Source: Comamonadaceae bacterium (GTDB lineage: Bacteria > Pseudomonadota > Gammaproteobacteria > Burkholderiales > Burkholderiaceae_C). Taken from it: DNA of 39,568 nucleotides. The translations under genes and the position numbers were made by a program. This document shows, piece by piece, positions 9,204-17,864 of this stretch. Position 1 is the first letter of the stretch. Each line of letters begins with the position of its first letter. Location: positions 1 through 39,568 of the forward strand of contig CANJOS010000009.1 in the NCBI GenBank assembly GCA_947476015.1, in the 5' to 3' direction. The notes below the pieces were generated by a model that did no database searches, was not told the origin of the DNA, and worked only from the letters and a program-made list of their open reading frames with translations.

Positions 9204-10163
9204 TTGGAAGATGTAGACAACAAGCGACGGAACTTTTTAAATGTTGACCCGGAACTGAATTTTTCAGTCATCAGGGGAATGTCTTCGCCAGTTCGGATAC
9301 AGATCCTGAAGCTTCTTCGACAAAAGGGGGCGATGAATGTGAATCAAATTAGCGATGCGGTTGCATTACCGCAATCAACAGTTGCCACGCATATCCAAAT
9401 TTTGCAGGAATCAGGGCTGATCGACACGCAGACTTTGAAGGCCAGCAAAGGACAGCAAAAAATTTGCACGGCCCGCTATGATGAAGTCGTTATTCGCCTA
9501 GCCGAAGAGCACAAGCAACCATTCGAAAATATCGTCGAAGTTGCCATGCCCCTCGGGCTCTACACGGGGTGCGGTGTCAGTGCACCTTGCGGTATGTGCT
9601 CCACGCAGCGCGTCATTGGCATCTTGGACGTCCCTGATTTGTTTCTTGATCCAGGCCGAATGCAAGCGGCCTTGCTTTGGTTTGGTCGTGGGTATGTAGA
9701 GTACAAATTCCCAAACAACGCCAAATTGCTGAATACCGAAATAGAGGCGATAGAGTTCTCTCTGGAGTTGTCTTCTGAAACGCCTGGCACCAACAGCAAC
9801 TGGCCCAGCGATATCAGTCTGTGGGTCAATGACATCAAAATTGGAACTTGGACCTCACCCGGTGATTATGGCGATAAGCGTGGCACTTACACACCGCATT
9901 GGTGGAAGCTCAAGGGCTCGCAATATGGCGAATTAACAAGCTGGAAAATCTCTGACATGAACACCACCGTGAATCAAACGAAAGTTTCAGATGTCGGCCT
10001 CTCTCAGCTCGCTTTAGACCAGCACCACTCCATCCGCCTCAAGATTGGCATTGACGACGAGGCGAAGAATCCGGGTGGTATCAATATTTTTGGCAAAGGT
10101 TTTGGTAACCAAAACCAAGACATTGTGATGCGACTCCATCTGAAGGACGCCCTGGCGTCATAA
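9204..10163 (+). CDS. ArsR-type winged-helix transcriptional regulator with long C-terminal domain (TTG start)
   Basis: N-terminal SSPVRIQILKLLRQKGAMNVNQISDAVALPQSTVATHIQILQESGLI wHTH; C-terminal ~220 aa contains CGVSAPCGMC and LWVNDIKIGTWTSPGDYGDKRGTYTPHWW. Confidence 0.75.
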   Translation: MEDVDNKRRNFLNVDPELNFSVIRGMSSPVRIQILKLLRQKGAMNVNQISDAVALPQSTVATHIQILQESGLIDTQTLKASKGQQKICTARYDEVVIRLAEEHKQPFENIVEVAMPLGLYTGCGVSAPCGMCSTQRVIGILDVPDLFLDPGRMQAALLWFGRGYVEYKFPNNAKLLNTEIEAIEFSLELSSETPGTNSNWPSDISLWVNDIKIGTWTSPGDYGDKRGTYTPHWWKLKGSQYGELTSWKISDMNTTVNQTKVSDVGLSQLALDQHHSIRLKIGIDDEAKNPGGINIFGKGFGNQNQDIVMRLHLKDALAS

Positions 10164-10218
10164 GTCCACCAAGCGCAACTCTAATTTTTTCATTTCGCAT
10201 TGACCTTAAAGTAGCACT

Positions 10219-10983
10219 GTGACACCATTTGCCTCATACCCAAGTCTGATCGATAGAAACGTCTTTATCACGGGGGGCGCTACCGGTATCGGCGCCTGCT
10301 TTGTCAAGCAATTTGTCGCCCAAGGCGCCAGGGTTGGCTTTGTGGACATCGATCTCGCTTCGGGATTCGCGCTGGCCAGAAGTCTGACTGATGCAAGGCA
10401 TGCGCCGCAATTTTTGCAGGCTGACCTGACCGATATTGCAGCACTGGAAAGTGCCATGGCGCAATTTCGCAAACAAGCTGGCCCCATCAAGACCCTCATC
10501 AACAATGCTGCAAATGACCTGCGTTGCCCGATCGAGGAGACTACGCCAGAATCTTGGGATGCCGGCATGGCAGTCAACCTAAAGCACCAGTTTTTTGCTG
10601 CGCGCAACGTAGCGCAAGACATGCAGAAATCTGGCGGAGGTTCCATCATCAATTTAGGCTCCGTCAGTTGGAAGTTGAAGCAAGGCGGAATGCCGGTTTA
10701 CACCACGGCTAAAGCCGCAGTTCAGGGACTCACCCGCAGTCTTGCCCGCGATTTCGGGCCTTTCAATATTCGGGTCAATACTTTGGTGCCCGGTTGGGTC
10801 ATGACTGAAAAGCAAGTTCGCTTGTGGGTGGATGACGCTGCGCGGGAAGCTATTGCGCGCGGACAATGCATCAACCAACCCTTGATGGCAGAGGACCTTG
10901 CCCGCATGGCACTTTTTTTGGCGGCAGATGACAGTGCCATGTGCACGGCGCAAGACTTTGTCGTTGATGGAGGCTGGACGTGA
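10219..10983 (+). CDS. SDR-family oxidoreductase (candidate sugar/L-arabinose 1-dehydrogenase from context; GTG start)
   Basis: VFITGGATGIGACFV cofactor motif, YTTAKAAVQGLTRSLARDFGP active site, C-terminal QDFVVDGGWT. Confidence 0.88.
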   Translation: MTPFASYPSLIDRNVFITGGATGIGACFVKQFVAQGARVGFVDIDLASGFALARSLTDARHAPQFLQADLTDIAALESAMAQFRKQAGPIKTLINNAANDLRCPIEETTPESWDAGMAVNLKHQFFAARNVAQDMQKSGGGSIINLGSVSWKLKQGGMPVYTTAKAAVQGLTRSLARDFGPFNIRVNTLVPGWVMTEKQVRLWVDDAAREAIARGQCINQPLMAEDLARMALFLAADDSAMCTAQDFVVDGGWT

Positions 10984-12071
10984 CAACAGCGCACCCCGGG
11001 ATCACTTGTCGTGAATTTGGCCGCTTGAGCAGTGGCCGTGTCGTTCATGAATACACGCTGAACAATGGTTCTGGCTTGTCTTTAAGCGCTATCAACCTAG
11101 GTGGCATCGTTAGCTCGATCCGCTTTCCCGATCGCAAGGGAAAGCTTGACAATATCGTTCTTGGATTCGCGTCACTGCAGGACTATGAGTTGCGCAACCC
11201 TCACTTTGGCACCATCGTGGGTCGCTTTGCCAACCGGATAGCCAATGGGCAGTTCAAAATTAACGGGAACAGCGTTCAGCTCGATCTGAACGATGGTGTC
11301 AATGCCTTGCATGGCGGGCGCGCTGGTTTTGGATCACGGTGGTGGCAGATCTCGCCGCTTCCCGCCTCCGAAGACGGTGAGGTCGGGATAGAGTTAAGCT
11401 ACGTCAGCGAACATGGCGAAGAGGGTTACCCTGGAAAAATGAACGTTCAGGTGCGTTACACGCTGACGCTAGACAACGCTTGGCGCATTGACTATCAGGC
11501 AAGCTGCGACCGCGCCACGGTAGTCAACCTCGCACACCATGATTACTTTAATCTGGCTGGTTCGGGCAGTATCCTTGATCATGATCTGACAATTTCTGCA
11601 AGCAAGTTTTGCCCAGTCGATAGTGGCCTTATTCCAGAGGGCATTGCGGACGTGACCGATACACCCTTTGATTTTCGTTCGCCAACCCGCATCGGAGAAC
11701 GAATCCGCAAAGCGAGCCCTCAGCTTACTCGGGCCCAAGGCTATGACCATAACTGGCTGCTTGACGCTGTAGACAAACCCGGCTTGCGATTTGCAGCCCG
11801 ACTTGCAGATCCGACCTCTGGGCGCGTGATGGTGATTGAAACAACCCAACCTGGCCTGCAGTTCTACTCAGGCAACTTTCTGGATGGCAGCCTAGTTGGC
11901 GCATCGGGTCAGGCGTACCGGCAAAGTGATGGACTTTGTTTGGAGACTCAACATTACCCAGATTCACCAAACCAAGCGTCATTTCCTTCAACTGAACTGT
12001 GGCCTGGTCAGCTCTATCAAAGTGAGACCTTGTACCGCTTTGCTGTTACCAATGATGTTTCTAAAGATTGA
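10980..12071 (+). CDS. galM: Aldose 1-epimerase (mutarotase; GTG start)
   Basis: GRFANRIANGQF, LNDGVNALHGG, NLAHHDYFNLAGSG, GLCLETQHYPDSPNQASFP motifs. Confidence 0.92.
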   Translation: MTTAHPGITCREFGRLSSGRVVHEYTLNNGSGLSLSAINLGGIVSSIRFPDRKGKLDNIVLGFASLQDYELRNPHFGTIVGRFANRIANGQFKINGNSVQLDLNDGVNALHGGRAGFGSRWWQISPLPASEDGEVGIELSYVSEHGEEGYPGKMNVQVRYTLTLDNAWRIDYQASCDRATVVNLAHHDYFNLAGSGSILDHDLTISASKFCPVDSGLIPEGIADVTDTPFDFRSPTRIGERIRKASPQLTRAQGYDHNWLLDAVDKPGLRFAARLADPTSGRVMVIETTQPGLQFYSGNFLDGSLVGASGQAYRQSDGLCLETQHYPDSPNQASFPSTELWPGQLYQSETLYRFAVTNDVSKD

Positions 12072-12072
12072 T

Positions 12073-13035
12073 ATGAAACAAATGCGTGAAATTCAACCAC
12101 ACCGAAACACTGAAAAGTCTGAGCAAGGACCTTCTGTTTCTTTCGCCAATTTGGCCTTGAAGCAAGTCTGCACTTTGGGCGAGTGCTTGTTGTGGGACGC
12201 GCGGGGCCAACGCTGGTGCTGGACTGACATCGAAGAAGCCTGCGTCTTCACTTGGACTGGTGGCAAAGACTTCCCCCTGCGCCATGCTTTACCCGACCGT
12301 TCGGGCTGCTTCGCAATCGCAAAGTCTGGCAGATGGCTCATAGGTCTTGCAAAAGGTCTTGCATGGGGCGATTGGGAAGGACAGTCCTTGGTGGTCACGC
12401 CACTCTGCCCAGTCGAAGCCGAACAGCCCGAAACACGCATCAATGACGGTAGGACTGACCGAAGCGGTCGCTTGGTATTTGGAACGCTGCATGAAGCAGC
12501 GGAGAGACTGCCGACAGGTCGCTTTTACCAATACTCTTTGGATCATGGTTTAAGACGCCTTGATCTGCCGCCGGTGCGCATCGCTAACAGCATTTGCTTC
12601 AGCCCAGACGGCCGAACGATGTATTTCACGGATACCCCAACCGGCATGATTCAGCAATGCAGCTACGACAGTGATACCGGCCAAGTAGGCGAGCCTCGCA
12701 CCTTTGCACATGTCACTGCACCCGGTTATCCCGATGGCTCTGTTGTGGACGCGCAGGGGTGCCTTTGGAATGCGCAGTGGGGAGCCTCGCGCGTGCAACG
12801 CTTTTCTCCAGAAGGACAATTGTTGTTTGAAGTTTTGTGCGAGGCGCCACAGATCACCTGCCCAGCTTTTGGTGGTGCTGACTTGGACACGTTGATGATC
12901 ACCAGCGCAAGGGAACACATGGGCCCACAAGCTTTGGAGCAGTCACCTTTGTCTGGCAGCCTCTTTTGTCATCAGGCGCTTGGTGGCTTGGGGCTACAGG
13001 ATGCATTTTTCGATGACCAACCAAGCACAACCTAA
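12073..13035 (+). CDS. SMP-30/gluconolactonase/LRE family protein (candidate sugar lactonase)
   Basis: LGECLLWDARGQRWCWTDIEE, RINDGRTDRSGRLVFGTL, ANSICFSPDGRTMYFTDT, GYPDGSVVDAQGCLWNAQWG motifs; ATG at 12073 preferred over upstream ORF start 11896. Confidence 0.92.
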   Translation: MKQMREIQPHRNTEKSEQGPSVSFANLALKQVCTLGECLLWDARGQRWCWTDIEEACVFTWTGGKDFPLRHALPDRSGCFAIAKSGRWLIGLAKGLAWGDWEGQSLVVTPLCPVEAEQPETRINDGRTDRSGRLVFGTLHEAAERLPTGRFYQYSLDHGLRRLDLPPVRIANSICFSPDGRTMYFTDTPTGMIQQCSYDSDTGQVGEPRTFAHVTAPGYPDGSVVDAQGCLWNAQWGASRVQRFSPEGQLLFEVLCEAPQITCPAFGGADLDTLMITSAREHMGPQALEQSPLSGSLFCHQALGGLGLQDAFFDDQPSTT

Positions 13036-13157
13036 ACAGTTGCCATCTCCAGTAACATCCAAAAAGAAAAAGGGTCTGCAAAGTCTCACGGGGAAACGCA
13101 GTCCCTTGTCTTTAATCCAGTTTCATCAAGACCACTCGATGCACGTCACTTAATTGC

Positions 13158-13889
13158 TCATTGTGGTACTTTTTTTTGGCTCGCAGAACGAAGTTTTCTG
13201 AACTTGATATTGAGCATTTCAACGCATACTGAAAAAGCCATCGCAAAATAAATAGAGCCTTTTGGGATATGGTGCTCGAAGCCTTCAGCAATGAGCACGA
13301 CGCCAACGACAACCAGAAAGCTCAGTGCCAGCATTTTGATAGAAGGGTGATTAGATACAAACTCACCAATTGCGCGAGCAAATACCATCATCAAAGCGAC
13401 CGAAGCGATCACAGCCGCAATCATGATTTCAACTTCATCAACCATGCCAACAGCAGTGATGATGGAGTCAAGGGAAAAAACCAGGTCAATCACCATGATT
13501 TGAAAAATAACAGAAGCAAACGTCACTTTTTTACCAGTGGCCTGTGCATGCTCCGCACCTTCAATCGAATCGTGAATTTCAGTAGTGCTTTTCCATATAA
13601 GGAATAGGCCACCCAAAATCAAGATGGCATCTCTTCCTGAGATGGCATGCCCTTGCACGGTCAGCATGGGTTCTACCAAGCCCACAATCCAAGATAAAAC
13701 CAAAAGCAATCCAATTCTCATGAACATGGCCATGAACAAGCCAATTTTTCTTGCAAGCTCTCGTTTTTCTAATGGAAGCTTGTCTACCAAAATTGAAATA
13801 AAAATGATGTTATCAATACCAAGAACTAACTCTAGGGCTGTCAGTGTTGCAAATGCAACCCATGCTTCTGGCGAGGTAAGGATTTCCAT
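13158..13889 (-). CDS. TerC family integral membrane protein
   Basis: ALELVLGIDNIIFISIL and MVIDLVFSLDSIITAVGM TerC/YkoY signatures. Confidence 0.92.
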   Translation of the reverse strand: MEILTSPEAWVAFATLTALELVLGIDNIIFISILVDKLPLEKRELARKIGLFMAMFMRIGLLLVLSWIVGLVEPMLTVQGHAISGRDAILILGGLFLIWKSTTEIHDSIEGAEHAQATGKKVTFASVIFQIMVIDLVFSLDSIITAVGMVDEVEIMIAAVIASVALMMVFARAIGEFVSNHPSIKMLALSFLVVVGVVLIAEGFEHHIPKGSIYFAMAFSVCVEMLNIKFRKLRSASQKKVPQ

Positions 13890-13957
13890 TTTTAATGACT
13901 TTTGGGGTTGAGGTTTTGACTGATTAATTATGGATTACAAAAATCTCGGGTATGACG

Positions 13958-14023
13958 GGCTAAATGCTTGATTCATATGGGGTGGCTGATGGGGCTTGAA
14001 CCCACGACAACAGGAATCATAAT
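13958..14023. repeat. Direct repeat copy 1 (candidate att site, left end)
   Basis: 66-nt block matching 26803-26868 with 4 mismatches by eye. Confidence 0.8.
13978..14023 (-). pseudogene. Partial tRNA-His (3' half only, from anticodon loop to CCA)
   Basis: Reverse complement ATTATGATTCCTGTTGTCGTGGGTTCAAGCCCCATCAGCCACCCCA matches the 3' half of tRNA-His at 26823-26899; no 5' half present. Confidence 0.85.
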
Positions 14024-14267
14024 GCCACTATTCAACCCAGTATCCATGCAGGTTTAAGGGGAGTTCATGGAAATAAATACCCCGATTTACCCCTGAATTC
14101 GCCTTGGTTCTGGGGATTTTATTTCCACGTAAAATTACCCGAGAATTGACGCTAATTAGAAAGCTCAGCTTCCTTTTGCAGGCTAACTGCACCCTACCCT
14201 CATTTAAGCCCCCAGTGCAAAGCATCAAGTCAAGATTGAAGCGCCGCCGCAGGATATCCCCCTAGAG

Positions 14268-14570
14268 GTGTTGCCCGACTGGTATGGCTCAATTTCGGAT
14301 TTAGGCCTTAAGCATGAGCGTCGTCAAAAACTCAGCAACCAAATTCATGAACAGATAAAAATGGTCAAGGCCGTTCAATCTCGAACTGAGTTTTTACCAG
14401 TCAAGATCCACAGCATTAAAGGTGAGGTTCCAGGGGAGACGCGCAAAGTCGAGATCTCCAAGCGCTTAAAACCTTGGAGGTGGCCCAGGGATAGCGGCAA
14501 GATGTGTATCACGGTACGCTATGGTGCTAGCACACTCGAGGTTGTCGAAGGCAAAAAGCCATTGAGATAG
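14268..14570 (+). CDS. Small conserved hypothetical protein, possibly a truncated accessory gene
   Basis: ORF of 100 aa with KVEISKRLKPWRWPRDSGKMCITVRYGASTLEVVEGKKPLR; resembles accessory/plasmid-borne small proteins I recall in Burkholderiales (family not verified). Confidence 0.4.
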   Translation: MLPDWYGSISDLGLKHERRQKLSNQIHEQIKMVKAVQSRTEFLPVKIHSIKGEVPGETRKVEISKRLKPWRWPRDSGKMCITVRYGASTLEVVEGKKPLR

Positions 14571-14651
14571 AGAACATTTCAAGCGTTATCAGTTGAAACT
14601 GCGTCATACGTGAACTATCGATCATCTGTGTCTGCTTACTTCTTGAGATAC

Positions 14652-15656
14652 CTACTGAACAAGCTTCTTTGGATCAATTTGCGCCACTGACTCTTTCCAG
14701 CGTTGTCTGTCTTCTCGCAAGAAGGCCGCAAAACGCTCGGGCGTGATGGCGGAGTTAAGTTCAAACCCTATCTTGAGCAGAACGTTGTCAATGAAGTCTT
14801 TTGACGAAACCGCAGCCCAAACTACGCTGGACATGTGCTTGACGATTGCAGTCGGTGTAGCAGCTGGCGCGAACATTCCGAACCAGGCGCTGATCACATA
14901 ATCCGCAATGCCCTGCTCCATAAATGTGGGTACTGCTGGCAACAGTGGGTGGCGCTGGGCTCCCGTCACGGCCAACGCCTTAACCTTGCCGGTCGCGATA
15001 TGCGGAAGTGGCAGCGTAAGGGCTGCAAAGAGAATTTTTGTGTCGCCAGCCAATAGTGAGTTGAATGCTGGGGCGATCCCTTGATAGGGCACGTGGATCA
15101 TTTCGATACCGACCTTGCCAATGAATCTTTCCATAGCGATATGGTGCTGACTTCCGATTCCTGCAGAGGCGTAGGCGATTTTGCCTGAATTGGCCTTGGC
15201 GTAGGTTACGAGTTCCTGCAGATTTCTAGCCGGGAAGTCGCTCGCCGTGACCAGCGCTAGCGAAGCCTGACAAAGGAGACTCACAGGTGCAAAATCAGTT
15301 TCGGGATTGAACTGCATTGGCGTGCCAAGTGCTGGAATGATTGAGAAGGCTGGGTCATTTCCAAGCAAGAGGTTATAGCCATCGGCCGGCGCGCGCGCAG
15401 CAATAGAGGCAGCAAGTTGGCCAGCCGCGCCGGGCTTGTTCTCAAAAACCAGGGGTTGACCCAGTTGTGCCTGGACCCGCTGACCGACATGGCGGCCAAT
15501 AAGCTCCAGTGTGCCGCCGGCAGGGAATGGAACGAGGCACTTGATTGGTCGAATGGGGAACGCGGCCTGGGCCAAGGCGAACTGACCTAAGCCCGATAAC
15601 GGCACAGAGGCAGCAAGACTTGTGAAGCTTCGGCGGTTAATGTTGAAAGACATCAT
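14652..15656 (-). CDS. Bug/TctC-family tripartite tricarboxylate transporter substrate-binding protein
   Basis: YPxRPIK-like FPIRPIKCLVPFPAGGTLE, VFENKPGAAGQLAA, HVPYQGIAPAFNSLLAGD, WFGMFAPAATP motifs. Confidence 0.93.
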   Translation of the reverse strand: MMSFNINRRSFTSLAASVPLSGLGQFALAQAAFPIRPIKCLVPFPAGGTLELIGRHVGQRVQAQLGQPLVFENKPGAAGQLAASIAARAPADGYNLLLGNDPAFSIIPALGTPMQFNPETDFAPVSLLCQASLALVTASDFPARNLQELVTYAKANSGKIAYASAGIGSQHHIAMERFIGKVGIEMIHVPYQGIAPAFNSLLAGDTKILFAALTLPLPHIATGKVKALAVTGAQRHPLLPAVPTFMEQGIADYVISAWFGMFAPAATPTAIVKHMSSVVWAAVSSKDFIDNVLLKIGFELNSAITPERFAAFLREDRQRWKESVAQIDPKKLVQ

Positions 15657-15686
15657 CGGGTGTTTCCAATCAGTAGCTGAGCAAGT

Positions 15687-16739
15687 TCACGGCACAAACT
15701 TTTTAGGATTGATCATGGCCACAGACTCGCGCCACTTACGTCGGTCCTCACGGATGAACGCAGCAAATTGCTCTGGGGCGACTGAAGGATATGGGTCAAA
15801 GCCGGCTGGAAGAAGCACGTTATCGGTAAACTCTTTAGTAGACGCAGCCTCCCAGATCAAGGTTGAAAGACGTTTGGTGATTTCCATCGGTGTGCCAGAG
15901 GGTGCAAACATGCCGAACCAAGCGCTGATGACGTAGTCGGGGAAGCCCGATTCACGAAATGTTGGCACATTGGCAAGGTTCGGATGGCGTTGTGCGCCGG
16001 TGAAAGCCAACGCCTTGAGACGGCCTGATTTGATGTGTTCTCGTGGCAGAGCGATGGCTGCGAGCATCACGTTGGTGTCGCCGGCCAGAAATGCATTGAA
16101 GGCTGGCGCAATGCCTTGGTAAGGCACATGAAGCATATCTATTCCGGTACGCGCCATTAGCCTTTCAATCGCCACGTGGTGCTGGCTACCTACGCCTCCC
16201 GTGCCGAAGCTGAGTTTGCCGGGGTTGGCCTTTGCGTAAGCGATGAATTCTTGTAGGGTGTTGGCTGGAAAGTTGGCACTTGTAATGAGCGCCAATGACA
16301 CCTGGGTGAGCAATGACAGCGGTACGAAATCGCGGTCAGGATCGAATTGCATTGGCATACTCAAGGCCGGAAGAATTGAGAATGGAACATCGTTTGCTAG
16401 AAGTAGCGTGTAGCCATCGGCCGCAGCGCGGGCAACAAACTGGGTTCCAAGCATCAATGATGCGCCGGGCTTGTTGTCGATTACAAATGGCTGACCCAAC
16501 ACCGGTTGGGTCCTCAAGCCTAGAGGTCGAATAACAGCGTCGAAGGCGCTGCCGGCTGGCACAGGGATTACAACTCGGATAGGTCGATTGGGGTATGTGC
16601 TTTGAGCGTGCACAGGTGCTGCGATGCCGGCCAGCGCAGCCGCGGCTAAACCAATAGCACTGCGACGACTTAAGTCATTGGGCAAACCGTTTAGCGGCAT
16701 GCCTTCGCCGCTGATGTGTGCGAGAGAGTGACTTTCCAC
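15687..16739 (-). CDS. Bug/TctC-family tripartite tricarboxylate transporter substrate-binding protein (paralogue of the neighbour)
   Basis: YPNRPIRVVIPVPAGSAFD, VIDNKPGASLMLG, HVPYQGIAPAFNAFLAGD, ISAWFGMFAPSGTP. Confidence 0.93.
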   Translation of the reverse strand: MESHSLAHISGEGMPLNGLPNDLSRRSAIGLAAAALAGIAAPVHAQSTYPNRPIRVVIPVPAGSAFDAVIRPLGLRTQPVLGQPFVIDNKPGASLMLGTQFVARAAADGYTLLLANDVPFSILPALSMPMQFDPDRDFVPLSLLTQVSLALITSANFPANTLQEFIAYAKANPGKLSFGTGGVGSQHHVAIERLMARTGIDMLHVPYQGIAPAFNAFLAGDTNVMLAAIALPREHIKSGRLKALAFTGAQRHPNLANVPTFRESGFPDYVISAWFGMFAPSGTPMEITKRLSTLIWEAASTKEFTDNVLLPAGFDPYPSVAPEQFAAFIREDRRKWRESVAMINPKKFVP

Positions 16740-16853
16740 GGTATCTCCTGGTACTGGTTGGGCCCAATTTAGTTAAATCATAGCGAGCGGTATGCTGACT
16801 TGCAAATTAATTCTTTGCTTTCTGTCATAAGTATTCTCGATTAGCAATTTCGC

Positions 16854-17777
16854 TCAAGCCTTGAGACGCGCAGGTGCTGGTGGTCGACCCTGTTCTACCA
16901 AAGAGGCCTCCACCAAATCGACGAAGGCCTGTGCTGCCGCTCCCAATACACGCGAAGTTTGCCACACAAGATGGATCGGGCGCCCTAAATCAGCAGCGAC
17001 GATTGGAATCACCACTACTTTGTCGGGTTCAAAGAAGGGCGCCGCTACGCTGGGCACCACGCTGACGCCTAAGCCAGCGGAAACGAGTCCGGACACAGTC
17101 GGTAGTTGCTCCACTTCCATCACTTCGTTCAAAGCAATACCCCTCATCGCCAATTCCAAATGTTGGCCAAGTATCCCCGATCGGGCATAGCGGATAAGGT
17201 CGACGCCCAAAAGATCTTGCAGCTTCAAGCGTTTGCGCCTAGCCAAGGGGTGGTCGTGTCGGCAAACCAAAACAAAGGTCTCGTGAAACAGAACCCTGTA
17301 CTGCAGCCCGGCCAGGGGCCCAGGTGCACTCAGAATGGCAAAGTCTGCCTGTCGCTCTCTTACCAACTCAAGGCAGCGGGTCGGCTGCAGGTCGAACAGT
17401 TCAAATCTAATGCCTGGGTAGGTTGCGCGGTAGTCAGCAATCAACTGCGGCAACCAAAGCGCGGCAAACGGCAAGGTCGCGCATACTGCGACGCGGCCCT
17501 TGCGCATATTGGAGCGGTCGCGCAGGTCAGTGCCGATTTCGTCTAACTCTGCCACCATGCGACGGGCAGAGGCGACGAAACGATCACCATCGGGCGTTAG
17601 GCCTACGCGGCGTCGGTCGCGATCTACCAACCGTACGCCAACGTCGCTTTCCAGTTTTGCGACCATCTGGCTGAGCGCTGATTGGGTCACGTTGCACTGC
17701 TCTGCCGCCAAAGAAAAGTGGCGCAACTCATCCAGCGCGATCAGAGCGCGCAGTACCCGGGTGGAAACATTAATCAC
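16854..17777 (-). CDS. LysR-family transcriptional regulator
   Basis: N-terminal HTH ALDELRHFSLAAEQCNVTQSALSQMVAKLESDVGVRLVDRDRRRVGLTPDG. Confidence 0.95.
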   Translation of the reverse strand: MINVSTRVLRALIALDELRHFSLAAEQCNVTQSALSQMVAKLESDVGVRLVDRDRRRVGLTPDGDRFVASARRMVAELDEIGTDLRDRSNMRKGRVAVCATLPFAALWLPQLIADYRATYPGIRFELFDLQPTRCLELVRERQADFAILSAPGPLAGLQYRVLFHETFVLVCRHDHPLARRKRLKLQDLLGVDLIRYARSGILGQHLELAMRGIALNEVMEVEQLPTVSGLVSAGLGVSVVPSVAAPFFEPDKVVVIPIVAADLGRPIHLVWQTSRVLGAAAQAFVDLVEASLVEQGRPPAPARLKA

Positions 17778-17864
17778 AGTTACTAATCACAGAAGGAAAG
17801 AAATTAATTGTACTGGCGCGTACGGTTTGCCTAAGATGAGCAAATCTTAAGGAAAAAGCGCGCC

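Noticed and set aside
11896-12072. N-terminal extension of the SMP-30 ORF overlapping galM
   Set aside because: ATG at 12073 directly follows the galM stop and gives a normal-length lactonase; the extension has no family features.
13958-14023. Second functional tRNA-His gene
   Set aside because: Only the 3' half is present; no D-arm or 5' acceptor strand follows, so it cannot fold as a tRNA.
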